DNA of 6,026 bases from Chloroflexota bacterium. GTDB taxonomy: Bacteria; Chloroflexota; UBA6077. Positions within the stretch are counted from its first letter, which is position 1, and each line of letters begins with the position of its first letter. The notes below the pieces were generated by a model that was not told the DNA's origin, searched no databases, and saw only the letters and a program-made list of their open reading frames with translations. Below are positions 1-5,204 of this stretch, piece after piece. Where the stretch lies: contig JAJYKO010000390.1 in assembly GCA_021788565.1 (NCBI GenBank), positions 1 through 6,026 on the forward strand, read 5' to 3'. The position numbers were made by a program, and so were the translations under genes.

Positions 1-175
1 ACTGCTCCGGGATCGGTCCGCCCAGGATGCCCAACTCGCCCATTTTCTTGATGACCGAGCGGTCCATGGCGCCGCGTGCGTCCCACTCCTTGATGTAGGG
101 GACGATCTCCTTCTGGGCGAAGTCGCGAACCATCTGCTGGACCATCTTCTGTTCTTCGGAAAGCTCGAAGTCCAT
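1..175 (-). CDS. Acyl-CoA dehydrogenase, N-terminal part (runs off window)
   Basis: The first 58 codons of a minus-strand gene are present; the rest lies beyond base 1. The protein starts MDFELSEEQKMVQQMVRDFA and continues with KEIVPYIKEWD and a GELGILGGPIPEQ segment. This is the typical helical N-terminal domain of FAD-dependent acyl-CoA dehydrogenases: 'F.L.EEQ.M....R.FA..E..P' followed by 'lGelGi.G..iPE'. Family members oxidise acyl-CoA thioesters to 2-enoyl-CoA and pass electrons to ETF. The alanine- and proline-containing start 'LGGPIPEQ' is reminiscent of the glutaryl-CoA dehydrogenase branch, but substrate cannot be decided from this fragment. The ATG at 175 is well supported: a full AAGGAGGT Shine-Dalgarno (188-181) sits 5 nt upstream, and a promoter is found at 226-254. 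The gene is therefore probably transcribed separately from the gene upstream. Confidence 0.9.
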   Translation of the reverse strand, partial: MDFELSEEQKMVQQMVRDFAQKEIVPYIKEWDARGAMDRSVIKKMGELGILGGPIPEQ

Positions 176-180
176 TCTCC

Positions 181-188
181 ACCTCCTT
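181..188 (-). promoter_or_regulatory. Strong ribosome binding site of the acyl-CoA dehydrogenase
   Basis: Minus strand AAGGAGGT, an essentially perfect anti-16S match, with a 5-nt spacer to the ATG at 175. It fixes the start codon and suggests efficient translation. Confidence 0.85.
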
Positions 189-225
189 GTAGAAATGAGG
201 GGACCCAACTGGGAAGATTATCGGA

Positions 226-254
226 ATTCTATGCCGGCCGTGGAGGCGCGTCAA
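226..254 (-). promoter_or_regulatory. Sigma70-type promoter of the acyl-CoA dehydrogenase gene
   Basis: On the minus strand a -35 box TTGACG (254-249) is followed after exactly 17 nt by a -10 box TAGAAT (231-226); each matches 5 of 6 consensus bases. Transcription would start near 219, giving a 5' leader of about 44 nt that holds the ribosome binding site. The -35 box lies inside an inverted repeat CGCGT-TG-ACGCG (247-258), a possible operator. Call is by consensus only. Confidence 0.65.
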
Positions 255-259
255 CGCGA

Positions 260-282
260 GGCCCTGGCTTCCAGCCAGGGCC
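260..282 (-). terminator. Hairpin, likely terminator after the Thr/Pro-rich gene
   Basis: A perfect 10-bp stem, GGCCCTGGCT / AGCCAGGGCC, closes on a 3-nt loop (270-272). It begins 36 nt past the stop of the Thr/Pro-rich gene and just before the promoter of the acyl-CoA dehydrogenase, where a transcript end is expected. There is no U-tract on the minus-strand side, so intrinsic termination would be non-canonical; it might instead protect an mRNA 3' end. Confidence 0.5.
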
Positions 283-318
283 GAAGCTATCGGATCGGGG
301 GCGAAAATGAGGACCTTC

Positions 319-990
319 TCAGTGCGTCCCGGTAGTCGGAGATGGCGAGACGGGACTGAGGGTCGGCGTTGGGGTCCCTGGCGCCTGGACAGCCGGTGTC
401 GGGGTCCACGTCTCGAACGCCGGGAAGCCCGGCGTCGCCGTTGGAGGCAGGCCCGGCGTGATCAATAACGGTATGGTGGGCGTCGGCTCGACCCCAATGG
501 ATCCAGAAGTAGGCGTGAGTTCCGGCGCCACCGGGGTGCCGGCAACGGGATAGCTCCTCCTCAGTGTGGGCGTGGCGGTCGGAATGCGCACGGGTGTCGA
601 GGTGGGCTCCCTGTAGACACGTGTGGGTGTTGGCGCTCTATACACGCGCGTGGGTGATGGCCTTGGCCTGATCGGCTCAGGCCTATACGTCGGGCGCGGG
701 GCTATCACAGGGGGCTCGGTGGGCACCGCGATCGGTACGTATTCGGTGGGAACGGCAGTGGCGGTGGCCTCTTCTGTCGGCGTGGCGGTGCTGGTAAGCG
801 TGATAGTGGCCGTCGGTTCCGCCGTGGATGGCGCTGCTGAGGCCTGTTTGCCCATGGTGGCCATGCCGAGAAAACCCAGGGTGTACAGCCAGGTGGAGAA
901 AAGGAATAGCACCGCGAAGGAGCCAGATGCAACCTTCTTCATGTCGCTGAGCTGGTCGAACCGGTCCCACAGATCCCGCAACGTGGACAT
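319..990 (-). CDS. Membrane-anchored Thr/Pro-rich low-complexity protein
   Basis: A 223-residue protein of unknown function. Residues 1-21 are charged (RDLWDRFDQLSDMKK), residues 22-46 form one hydrophobic segment (AVLFLFSTWLYTLGFLGMA), and nearly all of the remaining 175 residues are Thr, Pro, Ala, Ser and Val in 'PTPT/PTAT' patterns. The tail is therefore expected to be disordered and outside the membrane. The middle (about 96-147) is rich in Arg and Tyr and holds a tandem 9-residue repeat, PTRVYRAPT (113-121) then PTRVYREPT (122-130). The hydrophobic segment could be a signal anchor or, if Met17 (MKKVASG) were used, a signal peptide ending near ASAA. I keep the first ATG because GGAG lies 6 nt upstream of it. 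No enzymatic domain is visible. Similar TPT-rich tails are common in Chloroflexota surface proteins. The neighbours give no functional clue. Confidence 0.75.
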   Translation of the reverse strand: MSTLRDLWDRFDQLSDMKKVASGSFAVLFLFSTWLYTLGFLGMATMGKQASAAPSTAEPTATITLTSTATPTEEATATAVPTEYVPIAVPTEPPVIAPRPTYRPEPIRPRPSPTRVYRAPTPTRVYREPTSTPVRIPTATPTLRRSYPVAGTPVAPELTPTSGSIGVEPTPTIPLLITPGLPPTATPGFPAFETWTPTPAVQAPGTPTPTLSPVSPSPTTGTH

Positions 991-1003
991 GAGTCACTCC
1001 ATG

Positions 1004-1059
1004 TAGCTATTAGCTAATAGCCATTAGCGGTCAGCTATTGGTTATCGGTCAGGTTGATT
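1004..1059. repeat. Heptad (7-bp period) repeat cluster A with 16-bp palindrome
   Basis: Eight consecutive 7-mers can be read in register from 1004. The first units are tagctat and tagctaa; later ones decay from a TAGCNNT-like consensus. Positions 1006-1021 are a perfect palindrome, GCTATTAGCTAATAGC. The cluster lies just upstream of the Thr/Pro-rich gene (start 990), so it could affect that gene's 5' region. It is AT-richer than its surroundings. Confidence 0.65.
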
Positions 1060-1129
1060 GGTATGGAGGAAGCGTGTCGCGCTAATTCGGCGCTCTCCAT
1101 GCAGAAGCGGCTTGATGCTGCACCACATA

Positions 1130-1164
1130 AGCTAATAGCTAATTGCCAACAGCTATTAGCTATA
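1130..1164. repeat. Heptad repeat cluster B with inverted repeat at the serA 3' end
   Basis: Five 7-mers in register, starting agctaat agctaat. Arms AGCTAATAGCT (1130-1140) and AGCTATTAGCT (1151-1161) are exact reverse complements around a 10-nt loop, so the RNA can form an 11-bp stem. AGCTATTAGCTA at 1151-1162 also repeats exactly at 1005-1016 in cluster A. The serA stop codon TAG (1162-1160) lies in this cluster. The stem may serve as the serA transcript end, but the sequence after it on the minus strand has no U-tract. The 70 bp between the clusters (1060-1129) show no gene or recognisable signal. Confidence 0.65.
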
Positions 1165-2737
1165 TACTCACCGTCCGGATCGCGTAGATGTCCGGGACGG
1201 CCAGCAGTTTCTCGACTGCGTCGGCACCCACGTGCTCGTCCACCCCGATGGCCATCAATGCCTCGCCTCGCGGCGCCAGCCGGCCTACGGCCATGAAGGA
1301 GATATTCACGTCCGCCGCCCCCAGCACCGTTCCCACGTGACCGATCATGCCCGGCCGATCCCTGTGATAGCTGAACAGCATGTGGCCCCCGGTGAGGGCT
1401 ACGTCCAGCCAGTACTTGTCCACCCGCACGAGGTGAGGCTCGCCAAAGAAGAGAGTGCCCGCCACCACGTGGGAGGAATGCTCCGTGTCCAGCTGGATGG
1501 TTATGAGGTTGCTGTAGTTGGCTACCTCGCCCGTCTTCCGTTCCACGACGTTCAGTCCACGGCCCTTCGCGATGACCGGCGCATTCACGAGATTCAACGG
1601 CTCGTCCAACACAGGCTGCAGAAGGCCCTTGATGGCCATCGCCTTGAGCGGAGAGGTATCGACGCCCGAAATCTCGCCCGCGTAGGTAACTTCGATGCTG
1701 CGGAGCTGGCCCTCGGAGAGCTGGGTCGCGATGCTTCCCAGTTTGCCGACCAGTTCCATGTAGGGTAGGAGGATCGAAGCCGTCTCTGGCATAATGACCG
1801 GCGCATTAACTGCGTACCGAGCGGATTGACCGTTCAACACCGCTACGATCTGTTCGGCCACGTCCAGGGCCACCCCGACCTGCGCCTCAACTGTGGACCC
1901 GCCCAGGTGTGGTGTGACGACCACCTTCTCGCTCCGGAGCAACGGATGGTCCGGAGACAGCGGCTCCTGCGCGAACACGTCCAGCGCGGCACCAGCCACC
2001 AGCCCCTGCTCCAGCGCCTCGGCCAGGGCGGTCTCGTCGATGATTCCGCCCCTGGCACAGTTGACCAGCCGCGCGGATGGCTTCATCTTTCGGAGCTGTT
2101 CCAGTCCGATCAAGCCTCGAGTTTGCGGCGTGAGGGGCACGTGGAAGGTGATGAAGTCGGCCCTCGGCAGCAGTTCGTCCAGACTGACGGCCTCGATCCC
2201 CAGCCGTCGTGCGTGCTCCGCCGACAGGTAAGGGTCATATGCCAGCACCCGCATCTCCAGCGCCTGAGCCCGCCGAGCGACCTCCGTGCCGATCTTGCCG
2301 AGACCTACTACCCCCAGCACCTTGCCTCGCAGCTCTACTCCCATGAAGCGGGAGCGCTGCCATGCGCCGCCCTTCACGGAGGAGTAAGCCTGCGGGATGT
2401 TGCGTGCAAGGGCGAGCATCATCCCGAGGGTGTGCTCGGCGGCGGCGATGTTGTTGCCGGTGGGGGCGTTGACCACCACGACTCCCTTGCGGGTCGCCGC
2501 TGGCACGTCGATGTTGTCGATACCGACGCCTGCCCGTCCGATCACCTGGAGTCGCGCGCCGGCCTCGACCACCTTGGCCGTCACCTTCGTCTCGCTCCGA
2601 ACGACCAGGGCGTCGTACCCGGGGATGATCTGGATCAGCTCCTCAGGCTTCAGTCCGGTCCTAACGTCCACCTCGGCATGCTGCCGCAGGTATGCTATGC
2701 CGTCTTCGGCCACGGGGTCAGATACGAGTACTCTCAT
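1160..2737 (-). CDS. serA: D-3-phosphoglycerate dehydrogenase (SerA, long type I form)
   Basis: Oxidises 3-phosphoglycerate to 3-phosphohydroxypyruvate with NAD+, the first committed step of cytosolic serine synthesis. The 525-residue length matches the long form known from mycobacteria. Residues 1-100 and 280-310 make the substrate-binding domain. Residues 100-280 hold the nucleotide-binding fold with GLGKIG (145-150) and Asp168, the acidic residue that favours NAD+. The catalytic triad of the 2-hydroxyacid dehydrogenase family is visible: Arg229 (NCARGG), Glu258 (FAQEP) and His277 (TPHLGG). An intervening domain at about 315-450 is followed by a C-terminal ACT domain (about 452-525, HRDRPGMIGHVG), the usual site of serine feedback inhibition. 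The ATG at 2737 is the first possible start because TGA lies two codons upstream in frame; its ribosome binding site is weak (GGTGAG, 2-nt spacer). It has its own promoter at 2811-2839. The stop codon lies inside a heptad repeat. Confidence 0.97.
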   Translation of the reverse strand: MRVLVSDPVAEDGIAYLRQHAEVDVRTGLKPEELIQIIPGYDALVVRSETKVTAKVVEAGARLQVIGRAGVGIDNIDVPAATRKGVVVVNAPTGNNIAAAEHTLGMMLALARNIPQAYSSVKGGAWQRSRFMGVELRGKVLGVVGLGKIGTEVARRAQALEMRVLAYDPYLSAEHARRLGIEAVSLDELLPRADFITFHVPLTPQTRGLIGLEQLRKMKPSARLVNCARGGIIDETALAEALEQGLVAGAALDVFAQEPLSPDHPLLRSEKVVVTPHLGGSTVEAQVGVALDVAEQIVAVLNGQSARYAVNAPVIMPETASILLPYMELVGKLGSIATQLSEGQLRSIEVTYAGEISGVDTSPLKAMAIKGLLQPVLDEPLNLVNAPVIAKGRGLNVVERKTGEVANYSNLITIQLDTEHSSHVVAGTLFFGEPHLVRVDKYWLDVALTGGHMLFSYHRDRPGMIGHVGTVLGAADVNISFMAVGRLAPRGEALMAIGVDEHVGADAVEKLLAVPDIYAIRTVSI

Positions 2738-2759
2738 TGCTCACCATGTGCTAGGTCGA

Positions 2760-2789
2760 CCCGACACGACGACCGTCGCACGGTTCGGG
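2760..2789 (-). other. Stem-loop in the serA 5' leader
   Basis: Inner arms ACCGT/ACGGT (2772-2776 and 2780-2784) close on a 3-nt loop. Outer arms CCCGA/TCGGG (2760-2764 and 2785-2789) stack on them after a 7-nt one-sided bulge. The structure lies between the predicted transcription start (about 2804) and the serA start codon. It may influence translation or mRNA stability. I do not recognise it as a known riboswitch, and GC-rich leaders form such stems often. Confidence 0.35.
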
Positions 2790-2810
2790 CCGGATGTAAC
2801 GAGCCCGGAG

Positions 2811-2839
2811 AATATACCGCCTGAGTAGAGGAGGGTCAA
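2811..2839 (-). promoter_or_regulatory. Sigma70-type promoter of serA, overlapping the end of the peptidase gene
   Basis: Minus-strand TTGACC (2839-2834), a 17-nt spacer, then TATATT (2816-2811); each hexamer matches 5 of 6 consensus bases. The -35 box covers the TGA stop of the upstream peptidase gene. Predicted transcript start is near 2804, leaving a leader of about 67 nt before serA. This suggests serA can be expressed independently of the peptidase even though both are on the same strand. Confidence 0.65.
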
Positions 2840-3900
2840 GGATGGGGGCCCGTCGCCAGCGCCACCGCAACCCGCTTGAGTAGCCTCTCGGCGTTTACCA
2901 CATCGTTGAGGTCGATCACCTCGACGGGGGAGTGCGCGTTGCGACGAGGGATGTTGACGACCGCGGTAGGGATCCCTTCTCCAACCATGTGAAGGGTGAT
3001 GGCATCGCTGCCGGACCTGGGGAAGAGGGCGAGTTGGTAGGGGATCCCCTCCTCCTCGGCCGACCGAATCATCAGTTCCTTCATCGCCAGCGGCAAAATG
3101 TAGTTCCAACGGTTGTCCCCGCTCATCACCGGGATGACCGGCCCATCACCCATCCGGATGGCGAGCTCCCGGTGGAAGTCAGTGTCCGGCGTGTCGCCAG
3201 AGGGGACCGTGTCCACCACGATGGCCGTGTCAGGACGAAGCTTGGCCCCTACGAGCCGGATCCCCTGCCAGCCGATCTCCTCCTGAACGTTCACCACGCC
3301 GTACAGGGTGCCCGGGAGGTCCATTGTCTGGAGTTCCTCGAAGAGTTGGAGCAGCATGGCACAGCTCACTCTGTTGTCCAGCGCCTTGCCGCACAGGAGA
3401 TCCGGGTTGGCGAACCTGTGGACCTCCCCCACGAAGGCGATGGGGTCGCCGATCCGGATCCCCAGCCCTTCCGTCTCGGCCCGGCTCGAGGTCCCCACGT
3501 CGACGTACAGCTTCGAGGCCTGGACTGCCTCCGACGCCTCGCCCTTCATCAGGTGCCCGGCCTTGGTGCCCACTACCCCAAACACCCCGTTGACGCGCAC
3601 CATGCGGCCTGGAAGCAGGATATCCTGGGTTCCACCTATCTTCTCGAACCATATGAAGCCCCGCTCGTCGATGCTTCGCACCATCGCGCCGATCTCGTCG
3701 GCGTGGGCGGCGATCATTACCGACGGCGAGCCTCGTGAGCCCCTACGGGTCGCAACCAGGTTCCCGAAGCGGTCGACCTCGGTCGGCAATCCCAACGCCT
3801 GAAAGGATTCGGCCATGTAGGCTACGACATGCTGCTCAGACCCGGCCACCCCGTCGATCGCAGCCAACTCCTCGATACGGCGCGCGAGGACCTCCTTCAT
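2836..3900 (-). CDS. M42 family metallo-aminopeptidase
   Basis: A 354-residue, two-metal, cytosolic aminopeptidase of the glutamyl/tetrahedral (TET, FrvX/YsdC) type, which trims N-terminal residues from peptides. The family's metal and catalytic residues can be read in order: His66 and Asp68 (AAHADEIG), Asp175 (GKALDNR), the Glu207-Glu208 pair (VQEEIGWQG), Asp230 (VVDTVPSGD) and His323 (NAHSPVE). Residues of about 75-165 are the inserted dimerisation domain typical of M42 (VRVNGVFGVVGTKAGHLM). Length is normal for the family. The start at 3900 is preceded by AGGAG about 10 nt upstream. M42 sequences are often annotated as endoglucanases; that name is historical. Substrate preference cannot be told from the sequence. 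It may act downstream of proteases such as ClpP, whose adaptor is encoded nearby, but that link is only inference. It lies 69 bp downstream of the lipocalin-like gene. Confidence 0.93.
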   Translation of the reverse strand: MKEVLARRIEELAAIDGVAGSEQHVVAYMAESFQALGLPTEVDRFGNLVATRRGSRGSPSVMIAAHADEIGAMVRSIDERGFIWFEKIGGTQDILLPGRMVRVNGVFGVVGTKAGHLMKGEASEAVQASKLYVDVGTSSRAETEGLGIRIGDPIAFVGEVHRFANPDLLCGKALDNRVSCAMLLQLFEELQTMDLPGTLYGVVNVQEEIGWQGIRLVGAKLRPDTAIVVDTVPSGDTPDTDFHRELAIRMGDGPVIPVMSGDNRWNYILPLAMKELMIRSAEEEGIPYQLALFPRSGSDAITLHMVGEGIPTAVVNIPRRNAHSPVEVIDLNDVVNAERLLKRVAVALATGPHP

Positions 3901-3969
3901 GGGTTGTTTCTCCTATCTCCAAATCTTTTTGCCAGGAGCGGTTTCGATCAAACTCACGACGACACGCCT

Positions 3970-4401
3970 TCAGGAGGTTTCGACCCGCTCCCACACCAAC
4001 AGGACCCTCCCCGGAACTCCGTTCCGCGACGAGCGAGCGCTGAGGGTAATCCTGTTTCCTTTCAGGTCGGCCTCGCGCTCCTGGTCGCCCCCGATCCAGT
4101 CCGGAAAGAGGCTTACCTCGACGTGGATCACCAGCTTCTCCCCGAGGTACTCGTATCTGCCGGCATAGGCGGTGAAGTCCTGCGCCGCAGCAGCCTTCTG
4201 CTCCGCGGTGCCCGCGGCGAGATCGGGTGTGCCCAGTTTCGGCCGGTCGGGCCTGCCGAGGATCGCGACGCAGTGGCCGTCGGGGGCGAAGAAGTAGTAT
4301 CCGGATGGGTTCTCGCCGTAGGGGTGGGTGATCTGGCCATCGTCAGTGGTCATCGTGAACGAGAGTAGCTTCCACGTCGCGACTATTGGACTGTCTGGCA
4401 T
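3970..4401 (-). CDS. Lipocalin-like domain protein
   Basis: A 143-residue protein that matches the bacterial and fungal lipocalin-like family (Lipocalin_5 type). Recognisable blocks are ATWKLLSF (8-15), PYGENPSGYYFFAPDGH (27-43), FTAYAGRYEY (76-85) and HVEVSLFPDWIGGDQER (93-109), ending with a beta-strand-rich tail. The whole chain is one small beta-barrel domain without signal peptide, so it is probably cytosolic. The ligand and role are unknown in most members; some occur with polyketide or small-molecule metabolism genes, but nothing here supports that. Two adjacent ATGs exist (4404 and 4401). AGGAGG (4414-4409) is 4 nt from the first and 7 nt from the second, so I prefer 4401. The same frame stays open upstream to 4686, but that extension would overlap the upstream gene and skip this strong ribosome binding site. 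Gap to the upstream gene is about 30 bp, so they are probably co-transcribed. Confidence 0.88.
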   Translation of the reverse strand: MPDSPIVATWKLLSFTMTTDDGQITHPYGENPSGYYFFAPDGHCVAILGRPDRPKLGTPDLAAGTAEQKAAAAQDFTAYAGRYEYLGEKLVIHVEVSLFPDWIGGDQEREADLKGNRITLSARSSRNGVPGRVLLVWERVETS

Positions 4402-4433
4402 CATAGTACCTCCTGATTTCTCTAGGTCCTTGC

Positions 4434-4895
4434 TTATCTGCGCCACTCCGGCCATACCACCGGATCTTCGGTGACTTGAACGTTTGCTGTCCGCAGATAC
4501 GCCTGCTCGTTCGCCTCGATCATCAGCTTGAGCATCAGCACAACGTCTGCCGCCGGTAAGTGTTCGACTGGCCGCAGGCACAGCTTCTCCACCAGTATGC
4601 CCGACTGGTATACCGCCACCATTCCAGGGCTCGAGGGGATGCGGTACGTTCGTTCCGGCACGCCCTGGCTCGGAACCGTCAGGCACCCAAACCGCTCCAG
4701 ATGTTCGTACTCGGCCGCGGAGAGCACCTCGCGCAGCAGCTCGGTCGCCCTGAGTTGGGCCTTGGTGTCGAACTTCACAGCCACCAGAGGGTAGTGGGGA
4801 TACCAGCGCAACGATGCCACCAGGGTGAAGGAGAGGATGGCGAGCAACACCAGGAGAGCCAGCGACTCATAGACCTCCTCCTCCACCCCTCCCAT
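4434..4895 (-). CDS. Small membrane-anchored conserved protein of unknown function
   Basis: A 153-residue protein with one N-terminal transmembrane helix (about 11-28, SLALLVLLAILSFTLVAS) after a short acidic stretch (EEEVYE), then a folded domain of about 120 residues. The C-terminal half has a motif-rich look: ERTYRIPSSPGMVAVYQSG (81-99), LCLRPVEHLPAADVVLMLK (105-123) and IEANEQAYLRTAN (126-138). I recall similar 'YRIP...G...LC..P.E.LP.ADVVL..KL.IE..E..YL.TAN' proteins as uncharacterised in Chloroflexota, but cannot search for them here. No catalytic motif is evident. ATG 4895 is the first start in a frame that stays open to 4970. Its upstream region lacks a good ribosome binding site (only CTGGGG), whereas the coding start itself is very purine-rich (GGGAGGGGTGGAGGAGGAGG), so a slightly later start such as the GTG at codon 4 is possible. 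It is probably co-transcribed with the lipocalin gene downstream. Confidence 0.8.
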   Translation of the reverse strand: MGGVEEEVYESLALLVLLAILSFTLVASLRWYPHYPLVAVKFDTKAQLRATELLREVLSAAEYEHLERFGCLTVPSQGVPERTYRIPSSPGMVAVYQSGILVEKLCLRPVEHLPAADVVLMLKLMIEANEQAYLRTANVQVTEDPVVWPEWRR

Positions 4896-5000
4896 CGGAA
4901 ATGCAGCCCCAGGAGCAACTGGCAGCCCCCGTGCCGGCGGCTCTTGCCAACCCAGAGCAGTATTACCCCATCACGGGTGGTCCCCACCAATGCAAACGCA

Positions 5001-5041
5001 AAGGCCAGCCGGGGTAGAGTTGGCTAAACTCGGCTGGCCTT
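5001..5041 (-). terminator. Strong stem-loop, likely terminator or attenuator hairpin
   Basis: Outer arms AAGGCCAGCC (5001-5010) and GGCTGGCCTT (5032-5041) form 10 bp (11 with the adjacent G-C). Inside, GAGTT (5017-5021) and AACTC (5027-5031) add a second stem around loop GGCTA. On the minus strand the stem is followed by TTTGCGTTTG, a weak interrupted U-tract. It may end clpS-strand transcription or act as an attenuator ahead of the membrane-anchored protein gene. On the plus strand no T-run follows. Confidence 0.55.
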
Positions 5042-5044
5042 CAT
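5024..5044 (-). CDS. Possible six-codon leader ORF (MKASRV)
   Basis: Minus-strand ATG at 5044 encodes MKASRV and then TAG. GAGG (5053-5050) lies 5 nt upstream. Its codons run through the 5' arm of the stem-loop at 5001-5041, and its ribosome binding site is part of the 3' arm of an inverted repeat (5045-5071). This geometry resembles a translated attenuator leader, but the peptide contains no run of one regulatory amino acid, and such a short ORF can easily arise by chance. Confidence 0.2.
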   Translation of the reverse strand: MKASRV

Positions 5045-5076
5045 GTTCACCTCGCCATTGAGCTCGTGAACAGGAA

Positions 5077-5104
5077 TTGACGACACTGTTGATAAGGGTA
5101 TTAT
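5077..5104 (+). promoter_or_regulatory. Plus-strand sigma70-type promoter with no obvious gene
   Basis: TTGACG (5077-5082), a 16-nt spacer, and TATTAT (5099-5104); each hexamer matches 5 of 6 consensus bases. Transcription would start near 5111 and run into the folded repeat element and then antisense to clpS; the next plus-strand gene begins only at 5785. The minus strand carries an exact TATAAT at 5105-5100, but without a recognisable -35 at 16-18 nt, so the active direction is uncertain. Confidence 0.4.
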
Positions 5105-5140
5105 AGGCCGGTGGTCAAGGATTATCCTCGCTCCCCGGCT

Positions 5141-5152
5141 ACCTGGCCAGGT
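5141..5152. other. 12-bp perfect palindrome
   Basis: ACCTGGCCAGGT equals its own reverse complement. It is followed on the plus strand by CTTTT. It lies in the gene-free region about 30 bp past the predicted plus-strand transcription start, a position where an operator would be possible. A chance origin cannot be excluded. Confidence 0.3.
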
Positions 5153-5204
5153 CTTTTCGTGTTCCCCCTCCGAAGCCGTGACGTGCAATGCAGAGGTCGC
5201 CCCC

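Noticed and set aside
623..1006. 127-codon plus-strand frame (Gly/Val-rich) opposite the Thr/Pro-rich gene
   Set aside because: The Gly/Val-rich translation is the direct complement of the Thr/Pro codon repeats. The minus-strand frame has a ribosome binding site and a clear membrane segment.
1004..1164. CRISPR array
   Set aside because: Units are 7 bp without unique spacers of 25-40 bp; there are no cas genes in the window.
1826..2824. 332-codon open frame on the plus strand opposite serA
   Set aside because: Shadow of the GC-rich serA codons; the His/Arg/Leu-rich translation has no recognisable domain, and the opposite strand is a clear enzyme.
2932..3738. 268-codon open frame on the plus strand opposite the M42 peptidase
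   Set aside because: Antisense shadow; composition is typical of reversed GC-rich coding sequence and all M42 motifs are on the minus strand.
3901..3969. Promoter for the M42 peptidase gene
   Set aside because: TTGATC has only AAAGAT (3 of 6) at the right distance, too weak to call; co-transcription with the upstream genes is as likely.
3970..4686. Longer 238-residue reading of the lipocalin-like gene
   Set aside because: The extra 95 residues overlap the upstream 153-residue gene out of frame, are low-complexity, and bypass the AGGAGG site directly before 4404/4401.
4775..4990. 71-codon minus-strand frame overlapping the start of the 153-residue gene
   Set aside because: The Ser/Trp-rich second half is an out-of-frame reading of the transmembrane helix region, and no family is recognisable.
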